64,000 bases of DNA from Hirundichthys speculiger (taxonomy: Eukaryota; Chordata; Actinopteri; Beloniformes; Exocoetidae), in NCBI GenBank assembly GCA_018398805.1, contig JAGFBZ010000364.1, positions 807,001 to 871,000 on the forward strand. Direction: 5' to 3'. Shown here in pieces: positions 54,267 to 64,000 of the stretch. The notes beneath the pieces were generated by a model. That model was not told where the DNA came from. It saw only the letters and a list, made by a program, of their open reading frames with translations, and did not search any database. A program made the position numbers and the translations under genes. How positions within the stretch are numbered: position 1 is the first letter of the stretch; every line of letters starts with the position of its first letter.

Positions 54267-57200
54267 GTACGACATCCGAGTGGCCTCGAACATCGAGTAT
54301 CGAACGTCGAGTATCGAACGTCGAGTATCGAACATCGATACCTTTCTGTTATCGGCTGACGAATGTCAGTAAATAAATGCCGCTGACGTTGACCCACATT
54401 CATGTTTGTTCCCTGAAACCACATTTACAGGAACAACAACCAAAGGTTTCCATTAATGTCTCCTGTAACGACCTCGGTCTTGAGTCTTTGTCTCGTTGAT
54501 ACTGAAGAGTATCAGAATCAGTTTTGGTATCGCTGTGGAGAAATTTCAGAGCAATACTCGGCTCTACACGAGTCCACCGGAGCAGGTGGGATCGATGTGT
54601 TGTCGGCTACAAGTCCAGAAGTCGTCCAGATTAGTCACAAGTGTGTCTGAGACATTTTTCATAGATGGTTTTTGTTTCCCGGCTGTCCACGACCGTCTGA
54701 GTTGAGACGATTACTGAAAAGTCTCGAGTGCGACTGGATTTACTCATTTGTCTCGCGTGTCTCATTTCTGTAATTCCTCTTGTTTTCTTTTTGTTTTCCC
54801 GCCCCTCCTCCTTCAGTTTCGCACGCGATCATCCGCCTGCTCTCGATGTTCTCGACGTAAAGCTGATGTTTGGAGTGTAAGAAACGTGCGGAGGCGGCGA
54901 AAACCGAGGCTCGAGAGCAAGACGAGGAAACAGAGGAAGTTGTAATCGCTGCTCTGACACGAGAGCTCAAAACGTGTGCGCCGATCGGACATTAATCCAG
55001 ATCGTCTGCGTGACTCCTCGCCCTCCAAACACTCACCCTGACGTCATCCTCTGGCTCAAAGTTCACCAGAGCGTCCAGGGTTTCCTGAGCACCACCTTTT
55101 CTCTTAAAGCCGTTATTACCGCCTGAGTTACAGGGTTTGTAATAGAGGAATAAAAAGGAATAAGGTAGCTGAAGAGACTGAACGTGGTCCGCCGGTTAAA
55201 TCTGCCCGTCTGTGTCGGCGGCAGGAAGACATGTAGAAAATCAGCTCCAGAAGGTTCCATCTCATCTTTGAGGGAAACAAACACACATGGAGCCGTGCTG
55301 CAGGAGTGTAGGAGGGATGAGGAAGAAGGTTTAATAGAGAGCACCATTACCAGAAGTGAAACTGGCTCCTGATGGGATTTTATTTATTTTAGGGGTGCAC
55401 GATAATTATCAGGCCGATAAAAGGAAATTATGATGTCATTCTGATAACTCCGATATCACGATGAATAGCCCCGATAACATATATATCTCTGTCAACACAG
55501 CAGTGTCTCGCTCCCTCTGAGCCTTGAATGACCGGCAGTGAATGTTATGTTCAAGTAACGTCGGCATAATCAGAAAAACGATTTCTCAATCAGGAAAATC
55601 AAGAATACCCCCTCATGCCAGAAAACAACTTGTTAAGTCAGTCATAATTTTAGTAGTTGCTAACTTGAATTGATATTCGCAGTATTTCCCCTCGTGTTAC
55701 ACATAACAAATAAAAAAAATAGAAAAGGCTGAAAGAACGACTAGCAAATCAACGCTGATCACAACAAACATGGCGGTATGGAACTTCGTTAAAGTTTCAG
55801 AAGAAGATAGTTTGGTGTTTATTTGTGACGAATCCTCCGAGTGAATTCTACGAGGAGGGAAGCACAAGCTTTAATACGTAAAACCTGATCAGCCACCTAC
55901 AACATAACAATCGCTTCCATGGAGTTTTGAAATCACGCTAATGCGAGCTAATGCTAATATGCGCAACCCAGCAGCAGCCTCCCCTCCCCCTCATCTAAAG
56001 CTTCCATGAGATAAAAAAGAAAAATCACTGAACCTCATTTACTTTAATTAAAGGTATTAATTTAAATGGAACCACAAGTCAAAATCCTTTAAATGTTAAT
56101 CTTTTTCAGTTAGTAATTCTGATGCATGTATTTCCATCAGCTCAAGGAGCCTTTATTTTTTATATCAGTCAGTAATGAACCTTGTTTAAGTTAATGTGAG
56201 ATATCAAATAGGTTTGTTTGATAGCTTTATGAAAATGTTTGAGAGAGTTTCCAATAGTTTTTCATTGGAAAAAATAAATCTGTTCATTTAAAAAGTCCAA
56301 ACTATTTTTGATTTTGTTCATAGTATTGATGTAATGATCTTAGGTACATGTGTGTGTTATCAGTCGGTATCGGCTTTAAAAACCAGTATGCATCCCTAAT
56401 TTATTTATTTATATATTTTTTTTAAAAACCTGCTCTCATCGCTGTGTTCTGTGCTCCTGCAGGCAGACTGAACTGCTCCCACCCTCTGGTACCAGAACAC
56501 GGAGGTTTCCGCTGCGATCCATCTCCGTGCCGCGGGTTTCCTCACAGGAGCTCCATCCGCTTCTTCTGCGAGCCCGGCTACCACATCAGCAACAGGAAGC
56601 CCACCTCCAGGTGCAACCACGGCAGGTGGAGCCCACCCATACCGTCCTGCATCCCCGTGAAAGGTAAGGGGGGTTTGGGGGACCGGACCGGTTCAAGCAC
56701 AGACGTGTTTCCCCGGTGAAGATGCTGAAGCCCACGGGCAGACGTCTCTGAGCCCGAGATGCTGCTTTCAGAGAGCAATGTAGAGCGCGACTATGTGGTT
56801 TTAATGCATCAAAACCTGCTGATGGGTCCGACAAAATAGGAAATAGACGCGGAGCTGCAGCTCTGGCCGTTCAGTCGCTTTCTGTTTGAGTCTGTTTGAG
56901 TCTAACACCTGCAGTTTTCAAGAACGTGGAGCTCAGAGGTCAAGATGATGAGCAGATAAGCAAGCAGGCCTGGTTGTGTGTCAGAGGACGTGGGTTGGAT
57001 TCATATCAGATTTAAACGACGGTCTTTCAGTCATCCTGCGATCACACGTGCACAGATGAGGGAGGATGATGGCCGCTCGGCTGCTGTCATTGCATTCTGA
57101 ATATTTCAGCCCTCCATCCTGTCTGCTCCTCCGCCGGCAGCGCCGCTCTTTCTCTCAAACTGTCTTAACCGTTAGCAGATGTTCTCTGGAAACTCTGAAC

Positions 57201-59199
57201 ATTACGTGACGTTTCCCAGCAGCGCTGGGAATCGCAGCGTTCCTCAGTCATGAGCTCATCTTATAATCTACTTGTGACTCATCTGCGTTTTGACCCGGAT
57301 AGTCTAAAAGGCCGTCCACATATTTTCCTGATGGTTTTAAATCTTTCGCTCCTGCACAAACCAGCCCACTTACTCCTGTCAGGTCTGGACCTAAATTTCA
57401 CGTTTCATACAGGAAGACGTGTTAAGTTGTAAGAAGGTGGTGACATTTCAACGTGGTTACTTCAGTCTCAGTAATCATTAAACCCGCTCCGTGCAGCAGC
57501 AGCTTCGTATCGTTTGACCTACTTAACAGATCGGCTCAGACGTACCGAGTCTCTGGAGGGGAAGAAGAAGCTCCATCCTCCACAAACCAGTTCCGACTTC
57601 CTCTGTCACCATTCAGTCGAACGTGCTTCAACAGGAAGTCGGAGAGCAGAAAGAGGAAGCAGGCAAAGCCACTATAATAACCAAGAGACATTTCCTCTGT
57701 GTGGACTGCTGCACGATTTGATGGAAATCTACAAGATAACAAAAAAAAAAAAAAACAGGCCTTTTATGGGCAGGTTTACGGCATGTTACCTGTTACCCAG
57801 AACCATAAAAAAAGAAAAACTTGAGACAGGATGAGCTATTTATGGAGCTTTTTTAAAAAAAAAAAAAAAATCTTCACTGATTTGTACCAAGTGAAAGTAA
57901 TCCTTTACTCTTTATTTATTCGAGTGAGTGGGTTCTTCCGTCATGTGGATCTCATCTGAACTTCTCCAGGTTCTGCTGTGTTTCCTGGGTTTTTATGCGT
58001 TTTGGGTGGTTTTTTTTTATTTATTTATTTTTTTATTGTGCTGCAAAAAAGTAAAAAGAGGCAAAAATATCATCTAGTTGCTGATAATATCAATTAAATG
58101 CCAATATTATCGCTGATGATATTGTCTAGGTGCCGATATTATCACCTAGGTGACGATATTTTTGTCTAGGTGACAATAATGTCGACTAGGTGACGATAAT
58201 ATCATCTAGATGCCGATAATATCGACCAGGTGACGATAATATCGTCTTGGTGCCGATATTATCATCTAGATACCGATAATATCTAGGTGCCAATATTATC
58301 GTCTAGTGCCGATATTATCATCTAGGTGATGATATTTTTGTCTAGGTGACAATAACATCATCCAGGTGCCGATATTATCACCTAAGTGACAATAATATCG
58401 TCTAGATGCTGATAATATCAATTAAATGCCGATATTATCGTCTAGTGCCGATATTATCATCTAACTGCTGATGATATCGTCTAGTACCGATTTTATCATC
58501 TAGGTGCCGATATTATCGTCTAAGTGTATATGAAACAAACGACGCTTGCGTGAAACATTTGTGAAGCTGGAACCAACAGCGGTCGGTGGACAGTCTCTGA
58601 TGTTCGACCTTCTTCTCCTCAGACGGCCCCAACATGAGGTCTGACAACGGTGCGAACGAGTCGATGCCCAGCATGGCCACGACCGCGGTGGGCGTGTCCA
58701 TCTTCCTGCTCACCACCACCGCCTGCCTGGTGGTCAAGTCCCGCCTCTACCCCTGTCACTCACAAAGGTAAAGATGTGCTTCCACAGAGTGACTGGAAAA
58801 GCTCTTTTAATCAGGAAAAAAAACTTTAAATCCCCTGGACTTACTGATCTTTAATGACGCCCTTCTCTCTGTTTCAGCCGCCGCTCCTCAGACCAGCTGG
58901 ACCTGATGGTGGACGGGCCTCCTGTGTCCCTCCCCTCCTACGAGGAGGCGGTGTACGGCAGCTGGGGGCAGCGCCTCCCCTCCTGCTCGGCTCCCGGCCC
59001 CACGCAGCTCCTGCTGGCCGAGGAGGCGTCCAGCCGCCGGCCGCCGTCCCTGCCGGACGGCAGCCAGCGGCCCCTCCTGTCCAACCAAAGCCCCGACAGC
59101 CCCCCACCCCCCTACGAGGAGGTCCAGTCCTCCCCCCCAGTGAGCGGCAGGGAGGTCCTGCAGCTACACGTCCGCGTCACAGACGACAAGGACACTTGA
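54170..59199 (+). CDS. susd6: SUSD6-like sushi-domain membrane protein (spliced CDS, 4 coding exons)
   Basis: Joined exons encode 254 residues (human SUSD6 about 303). Order: signal peptide with hydrophobic core LVCGLLLLLAFAPL (residues 16-29); one sushi/CCP domain (37-95) with six cysteines (37, 50, 55, 68, 83, 95) in the spacing of SUSD6; a short stalk; one membrane helix about 117-137; and a cytoplasmic tail with LDLMVDGPPVSLPSYEEAVY, very close to the SUSD6 tail, and a terminal PPPPYEE. LPxY and PPxY motifs bind WW domains of NEDD4-family ubiquitin ligases. In humans SUSD6 (DRAGO) is a p53-induced gene, and with TMEM127 and WWP2 it lowers surface MHC class I; whether this fish protein does so is inference. 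Exon phases are consistent and no frame breaks are seen. The internal ATG near 54161-54172 context supports the start at 54170. A lineage-specific SUSD6 paralogue is the main alternative. Confidence 0.82.
54285..54340. repeat. 14-bp repeat next to exon 2 donor
   Basis: About 3.5 copies of CGAGTATCGAACGT starting 18 bases downstream of the susd6-like exon 2 splice donor. Confidence 0.9.
55390..56398 (+). mobile_element. hAT element in susd6-like intron 2
   Basis: 1009 bp with ends TAGGGGTGCACGATAATTAT and (complement) TAGGGATGCATACTGG. Flanked by a perfect 8-bp duplication ATTTATTT at 55382-55389 and 56399-56406. Its right end lies 64 bases upstream of the sushi exon. Confidence 0.9.
55770..55925 (+). 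pseudogene. broken BED-finger start of a hAT transposase
   Basis: From the ATG at about 55770 the frame reads MAVWNFVKVSEEDSLVFICD, then ESS and a stop. A short distance on, in another frame, come GSTSFNT and NLISHLQHNNRFHG. W-x-F-F/V, a single C and the final H-x4-H/N pattern resemble the BED finger of hAT transposases. The cysteine pair is damaged and the frame is shifted, so this is a dead remnant. Confidence 0.55.
56463..56663 (+). CDS. susd6: susd6-like coding exon 3 (sushi domain)
   Basis: One exon encodes the whole sushi domain, residues 33-99: GRLNCSHPLVPEHGGFRCD, then PSPCRGFPHRSSIRFFCEPG, YHISNRKPTSRCNHGRWSPP and IPSCIPVK. One-exon, symmetric-phase (1-1) sushi domains are the rule in vertebrates. 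Acceptor CTCCTGCAG, donor GTAAGG. Confidence 0.93.
56664..58063. other. susd6-like intron 3, proximal part
   Basis: No recognised coding or transposon signal. A-runs at 57740 and 57855. Confidence 0.5.
58064..58525. repeat. ~20-bp GATAATATC minisatellite
   Basis: Roughly 22 degenerate units of the type GGTGCCGATATTATCGTCTA. The unit alternates between ATATTATC and ATAATATC forms, with spacers TCTAGGTGCC, TCTAGGTGAC and TCTAGATGCC. It ends about 100 bases before susd6-like exon 4. Confidence 0.93.
58623..58767 (+). CDS. susd6: susd6-like coding exon 4 (membrane helix)
   Basis: Residues 100-147: a stalk DGPNMRSDNGANESMPS, then the membrane segment MATTAVGVSIFLLTTTACLV and a basic/cysteine-containing inner border VKSRLYPCHSQ. 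Acceptor TCTCCTCAG, donor GTAAAG; ends in phase 2. Confidence 0.9.
58878..59199 (+). CDS. susd6: susd6-like coding exon 5 (cytoplasmic tail)
   Basis: Residues 148-254 and a TGA stop at 59197-59199. RRSSDQLDLMVDGPPVSLPS is followed by YEEAVYGS and a Pro/Ser-rich stretch, then SPPPPYEEVQSS, ending LQLHVRVTDDKDT. GC-rich. Acceptor GTTTCAG. Confidence 0.92.
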
Positions 59200-59900
59200 C
59201 TGATGGGCTGCGGCGCTCACGAGCGACTGAAGCCGTAATTACGGAAGCACGATTGCGTCGGCTGATGATCTGCAGCGTTGCAGAGACCGACGGCCGACTC
59301 CTGTACTGCCTGCACTTTCCTGGTTGGCTGCAGCTCACCAGCATCAGGACCTGTCATATGCTATTTTAGATGAAGCTGACAAGCTACGATCGCAGAGATC
59401 CGGGGCTGAATGAAGTACATCCATCAGTGAGATGTCGACTGTAAAGCGTGAATGTTGCTGAGGGGACGAACGTCTCTGCTGTCCGCCGAAAAACCTCCGA
59501 ACCAAATACTGGCTTGTTTTTAACGTGATGAATTCTAATCCTTTTTGAAAGTGTTTTTGAGAGCTTTATTTTCTTTTAAAGTCACCCGGAGGTTTTTGCA
59601 GGACGGCGGTGATGTAAAGGTGCGTGTGTGTGTGTTTTCAGTGCCGTTCTGGAGACGTCGTCCATCCGTCCCGTCAGTGACGGGGTCCATCAAGGCTTCG
59701 TCCGCGGAGCCGTCAGAAACCCGTGGGTTTCACTCATCAGACTGATGCGTCAGGCTGCAGATCTGAAGCCGGCACGCTGCACAAACTTGTCACATCAAGT
59801 TGTTGTGATGTTGATTAAATTTATATATATATATATATATAATAATTTTATGTGTGTGAACAGGAAGAATATATAGAAATAAAATGGTTTAATCTTGTGT
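59200..59900 (+). other. susd6: susd6-like 3' UTR
   Basis: From the stop codon to just past an AATAAA at 59878. Contains a TA-rich run (59818-59842). No other gene. Confidence 0.6.
59878..59883 (+). terminator. susd6: susd6-like poly(A) signal
   Basis: AATAAA 679 bases after the stop codon, followed by a T/G-rich segment (GGTTTAATCTTGTGTTCAGT). Confidence 0.6.
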
Positions 59901-60364
59901 TCAGTCAGTGCCGAGTGATAACTGAAGTGACTCTACAGCTGAAAGGCTCTTTTATTTACTGAATTACAGGATTCCAGTCAGTAAATCAGCAGACTGGACG
60001 CTGCTTTTATTAAAATAATCAGCCAAGTTTCTGTTGCACAGCCTCTGCCAAAATAAAAAAAAAAACAACAACAAAAGAAAACGAAGTGATTTGGGACCAA
60101 ATCATCACCATCTCTGTGTCCTTGCCACACTTTCAGGGCTCCTCTTCATCACTCTTCGTGCCTGATGTCTTCAGACCATGAATGTATTCAATGTTTGATT
60201 TTTGTGCCAGCAAACATAATAATAATAATAATAATATGGATTGTAATATTTTCAGATGATTGTATGTCGTATTATTGCACAGAATAATATAAATAAATGC
60301 TGAAGTGTTTCTGTGACATCTCGTCTCAGTTTGTGATTTGATCAAAGTGAACTGGTGTCACCTG
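59901..60364. other. intergenic, no gene recognised
   Basis: Contains a TAA triplet run (60217-60236). No other feature seen. Confidence 0.5.
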
Positions 60365-60728
60365 TAAGGGTGAGTATTGGCAAGGACCTCGCAATACGAT
60401 ATGTATCATGATACTTGGGTCACGATATATTATCGTGATATATTGCAATACTCTACCCAGTTAATATCAAAATTAAAAGTAGAGATGAAAAACCAAGTTG
60501 CTGTATATGTTCATCAGATGATATTGATCATTCAGAGGACAAATTGAGTCAAAACTATTTGCTTCAAAACAACCTATTTACTGTTTATTATTAGTGTTTT
60601 TGCACATTTAAGTAACCATTACAACATACTGACATTGTAACCACTGTAAATTTTTTCCTAAAAAAATCTATTATATTGGGCGGCCAAAAATCACGATATA
60701 TTGCCAAATCCATTTTTTCACACCCTTA
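60365..60728 (+). mobile_element. 364-bp hAT-type MITE, distinct family
   Basis: Ends TAAGGGTGAGTATTGGCAA and (complement) TAAGGGTGTGAAAAAATGG. A perfect 8-bp duplication GTCACCTG flanks it at 60357-60364 and 60729-60736. Subterminal CACGATATATTATCGTGATA dyads recall family A in style but not in sequence of the ends. Confidence 0.92.
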
Positions 60729-61885
60729 GTCACCTGCGCTGCACTTCACACCTGCAGGTTTTAGCTCAGCAGGTGTTGAAACGGCAGAGGTCTGCCTGAA
60801 GACGATGATTATCTCAGGTGACTGTCTCCTGGTGTTTTTCTTGGCCCTGATGCAGGTCAGTAGATACGCCACAACAACCGTCAGCAGCGGAGTTAATGAT
60901 CACCCTCTGAGAGTGTTGATTTAGACGAAACCGGTTGAGAAACGGCGTCCTCGCTCACAGCAGAACAGTTGAGCAAGAACGTGCTCTCCGAGAAAACACC
61001 CTCTGAGATTTATGAACACTTGATTTTCCCCAAATGTTGCAGTGACTGACGTAGTTACTGACCCGTACATGCAGTTCTGACTCTTTCTACACTCCTGTGT
61101 GTTTCGATGGACTCATTTTATTTCTGCCGGGTTTCTGCTCTGCCCAGGAGGGAAAGGAAATTGCTCTATTAATTTAATTTAACTCCACTCTGCAGACTTC
61201 AGTAACGTACAGAAAGTGCTTTATTTTTGGACACTAATTTTGAACTTCATATATTAAAAACAGTAGTTTTAAGATCAACTAAAAACCCTTGGCGGGCCGT
61301 GGATCAGTTGGTCACGCGTGAAAAAAATTAGTTTTTAAAGTTTTATTTATTATATGAGCCTTGAATAATCTTTTATTTAAAAAAAATCACCGGTTTCTTT
61401 CGATTACGTCTCGGTCACTTGAGCGGCAAAATTTAACCCAGCTAGCAAAATGAGTAAGAAACAGATGTGTTTGGAAAGTTTCCTTGTGAAGAGAAAGAAC
61501 AGCCGACGACTTCCAAAAAAAATAAAGATGTTAACTGCGTGAATTTTTTTTTTTTTATGTGGTTATTTATTTAATGGGTACAGAGGATGTTACCAGAGAC
61601 TTTGATGTTATACTCATGTTATGCTATTGCCGCAATGTAATGAGTAACGAGGAAGTAACGGTCCAGGGTAAAATTGTCAAGCATTGACCAGATCGCAGTT
61701 AGAAAAAGGTCGGAGGCCGCTGCTCTCGTTGACCTCAAATGGGCCATTTTGAGGCAGCATAAACTTGACTTTTTTTTTCTTGAAACTTTAAAAAGTCCAT
61801 TTAGTTTTAACCCACCTCATGCACATTTTATTATCTTTATCACCGAACATATGAGTAAAAAATACATAAAGCACACCATCTGTCT
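60729..61885. other. intergenic, no gene recognised
   Basis: AT-rich. The segment 61350-61520 may be old transposon sequence but has no readable ends or domain. Confidence 0.45.
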
Positions 61886-62165
61886 GCTTTCCCCTTTTTG
61901 GTGTCGCTACAGCGGATCACTTGTTTCCATCTTCGCTCTGCCGAACCAAACAAGCTGCTCATCCTCTTCCTCTTTCTTCTCCTGTCTGCCAGCCACATCT
62001 CCATTATCCTCCCACCAACGTGCTCCCTGACCCTCTACCTTACGTGTCCGAGCCATCTCAACCTCCAGGTCACACCTGATGTGCTTGTTCTGTGTCCTAT
62101 CAATGCTCATCACTGTCACCTCCGTCACCTCCGTCACCTCCTCCTGTCTCTTGGTCTCCAAACAA
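61886..62165 (-). repeat. fish LINE end fragment (antisense)
   Basis: On the + strand it reads GTGTCGCTACAGCGGATCAC, then TTGTTTCCATCTTCG, and later CGAGCCATCTCAACCTCCAG. This is the complement of a widespread fish LINE 3' segment. A short tandem CACCTCCGT run (62115-62145) interrupts it. The minus-strand open frame 61907-62194 is non-functional remnant coding. Confidence 0.55.
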
Positions 62166-63259
62166 TAGTGAGAAATGGAAGAATAGTACATCAATCGGGC
62201 ACCAAAGATGTATTTTATTTTAAAAGAATTAGAAGCATAGTTGTTTCCAGTTCCCTAAAAATGTTTGTGTATTTATGGGGCAGTACCCTTTATCTAAATG
62301 TTCTCTACTATAGTTTTTAGGTGCTACTAAAGTAGGAAACATGCTTACAATTTGTTTATTTGTAGTTTATGCCTTTTACGCTTTCATTTTATCACAAAAT
62401 GCCAATGCTACAACTGCACTTGGTGGCGTTAAAGTATATTTTGATCATGTTGTGGACTTTTCCAACACTCTGCAGCGCTCTGGGAGGATTTCTGAAGGCA
62501 GTCCTGTGTTGTCATGGTGTTGAGCTTCAGGTTTCACCTGACTGGTCCCCCCCCGCCTCAAACTGGTTTCAGATGACTTTCAGAGTCAACAGATTCATGG
62601 GATGTTCAAATTACACCATAATGGATACTTGCCATCTTTAAACTGGGAGTCCTGAAGTCTTTTTACTGTTCACATTATGTGATCGCCATGAATGACTGAT
62701 CTGACCACAACTAGGTCCCCCATCTGGGGCGTGTTTCAGAAACGAGGTTCAACAAACTCTGAGTTTAAAAAAAAACTAACTCAGAGTTAAGAAACTGAGT
62801 GTTTGGTTTCAGAAGAGATCCTCCAATAAAAGCTCTAATTCAGTGAAGGAAAGATGGTTGATGTGGGAGAAATTACAGAACGAGTGAACGCATAATTTTA
62901 AATATTTGGTTGAAAAGAGAGGAAAAAACAAGGTATTAAAAACATATTTCAGAGAAATAACGAGCTCAGTTGTACTCACTTTAATAACATTTTGCCAACA
63001 TTAACAAAAGGAGAAAAAATATTCAAGGAGCTTCAGTGGGAATGTGGGTGCAGTTAGTTCATCCAGGAACTCTGGGTGATCCTAAAGGAAGTTTTCCTTC
63101 CCCACAGAAGTGGAATCAGGATACACTCGAGAGCAAGGCTGGTTTCTTCTGTTCACTCTGGATTTGGTCTCTTCTGTTGCACTCTGTTCTGTACTCTAAA
63201 GCGTCCGGTGTTCTCTCTATTACTGTCTAATCGTCCATATTCAGCATCTCCGTTGTAAA
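62166..63259. other. intergenic with possible transposon end
   Basis: At 62729-62805 the phrases GTGTTTCAGAAACGAGGTTC, AACAAACTCTGAGTTT and AACTCAGAGTTAAGAAACTG form an inverted pair like the end of a common fish DNA transposon. No gene recognised. Confidence 0.4.
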
Positions 63260-64000
63260 AGTATGAGCCGACGATAGTGATATTTACTCAAAGACAAGTT
63301 CACAGAGATTGGAGTGGACCCTTCCTTTGTTTCCTGGATCACAGATTACCTGACAGAAAGGCCACAATTTGTCAGGTTGGGGAACTGCCTTTCTGTTTGG
63401 GGACATTAATGAGCAGCACGGGGGCTCCACAAGGCACTGTTCTGGCTCCACTCCTGTTCACATTGTACACAGCGGACTTTAAATACAACTCTGAGTCCTG
63501 CCACATCCAGAAATACTGGGATGACACTGCTATTGTGGCGTGTATCTGGAATGGTCAGGGATCTGATAAAAGCCTTCAGTGACTGGAGTCATGATAACTC
63601 CCTCATACCAAACAACTCAAAGATAACGGAAATGATATTGGATTTCTGGAGCTCCAAGCCCCCACTTCAGGGTGGGGGCTTGGAGCTCCAGAAATGGGTG
63701 GTTGTCCGGCTTATAAATGTCTAGGTGTACACCTGGATAACAAGTTGGACTGATCCCTTAACACAGACGCTCTCTACAAAAAGGGGCGGAGCCACCTCTT
63801 CTTCTTAAGGAAGCTCAGATCTCTAAACATCTGCTATAAGAAACTGAAGATGTTTTATCACTCTGTGGTGGCAGGTGCTTTGTTCTTTGCTGCAGTCTGC
63901 TGGGGAGGAAGTTTATGAACGAAGCAGGCAAGGAGGCTGGATAAGATCGTGAAGAACACTAATTCTGTGATGGGGGTCAGGATGGATTCATGGAGGATGT
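63260..64000 (+). pseudogene. decayed LINE reverse transcriptase fragment
   Basis: Several frames must be combined to read a non-LTR reverse transcriptase: VDPSFVSWITDYLTERPQFV; GAPQGTVLAPLLFTLYTADF; the catalytic box as YWDDTAI (family form YxDDT); then YKCLGVHLDNKLD-like and RSHLFFLRKLRS-like segments, and FYHSVVAGALFFAAVCWGG near the window end. Frame breaks near 63390 and 63570, stops, and a fold-back at 63642-63695 show it is dead. The order and spacing match fish LINEs of the L2/Rex type. It runs off the right edge. Confidence 0.8.
63642..63695. repeat. perfect 24-bp inverted repeat, 6-base loop
   Basis: Arm 63642-63665 (starting ATTTCTGGAGCTCCAAGCC) is the exact complement of 63672-63695. 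The loop is TTCAGG. Confidence 0.97.

Noticed and set aside
58874..59107. Minus-strand frames opposite the susd6-like tail exon
   Set aside because: Antisense shadows of the GC-rich coding exon.

Overview
The window is nuclear DNA from a ray-finned fish, most likely a spiny-rayed teleost. It has spliced vertebrate genes with long introns, CpG-rich promoters, many AC/TA microsatellites, a dense load of hAT-, Tc1/mariner- and Harbinger-type DNA transposons with readable target-site duplications, and 3' tails of typical fish LINEs. I saw nothing bacterial, no CRISPR array, and no tRNA or rRNA gene. Gene density is low: two complete protein-coding genes, both on the + strand, and one exon-like fragment at the left edge.

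Gene 1 (about 2.7-37.3 kb) is pak4, a group II p21-activated kinase. A CpG-rich promoter and noncoding first exon (about 2.69-3.21 kb) is followed by a 16-kb intron 1 and ten coding exons between 19426 and 36636. These give a 655-residue frame: CRIB/autoinhibitory N-terminus, a long Pro/Arg/His-rich linker, and an intact serine/threonine kinase domain. Exon 4 and most of exon 5 keep their PAK4-like sequence in a different frame from the one the splice phases dictate, while the dictated frame is still fully open. This looks like a pair of compensating one-base indels, real or from assembly.

Gene 2 (about 48.6-59.9 kb) is a SUSD6-like gene: signal peptide, one six-cysteine sushi domain, one membrane helix and a cytoplasmic tail with LPSY and PPPY motifs that could recruit NEDD4-type ubiquitin ligases. 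Its promoter, like that of pak4, carries a perfect TGACGTCA CRE palindrome. A poly(A) signal lies at 59878.

The rest is introns and intergenic DNA shaped by repeats. Pak4 intron 1 holds five copies, in both orientations, of one ~0.6-kb hAT-type MITE, one of them in a compound structure, plus an array built from a transposon end. Other hAT elements sit in pak4 introns 2, 5 and 7, in susd6 intron 2, and in the intergenic and 3' flanking DNA; three keep remnants of BED-type or related transposase N-termini. A Harbinger element in pak4 intron 8 keeps a Myb-like exon. Susd6 introns 1 and 3 hold four unrelated minisatellites (17, 10, 14 and about 20 bp). The right end (63.2-64 kb) is a decayed LINE reverse transcriptase carrying a perfect 24-bp fold-back. 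I found no convincing novel molecular system. The most checkable oddities are the pak4 linker frame swap and the structured repeats.
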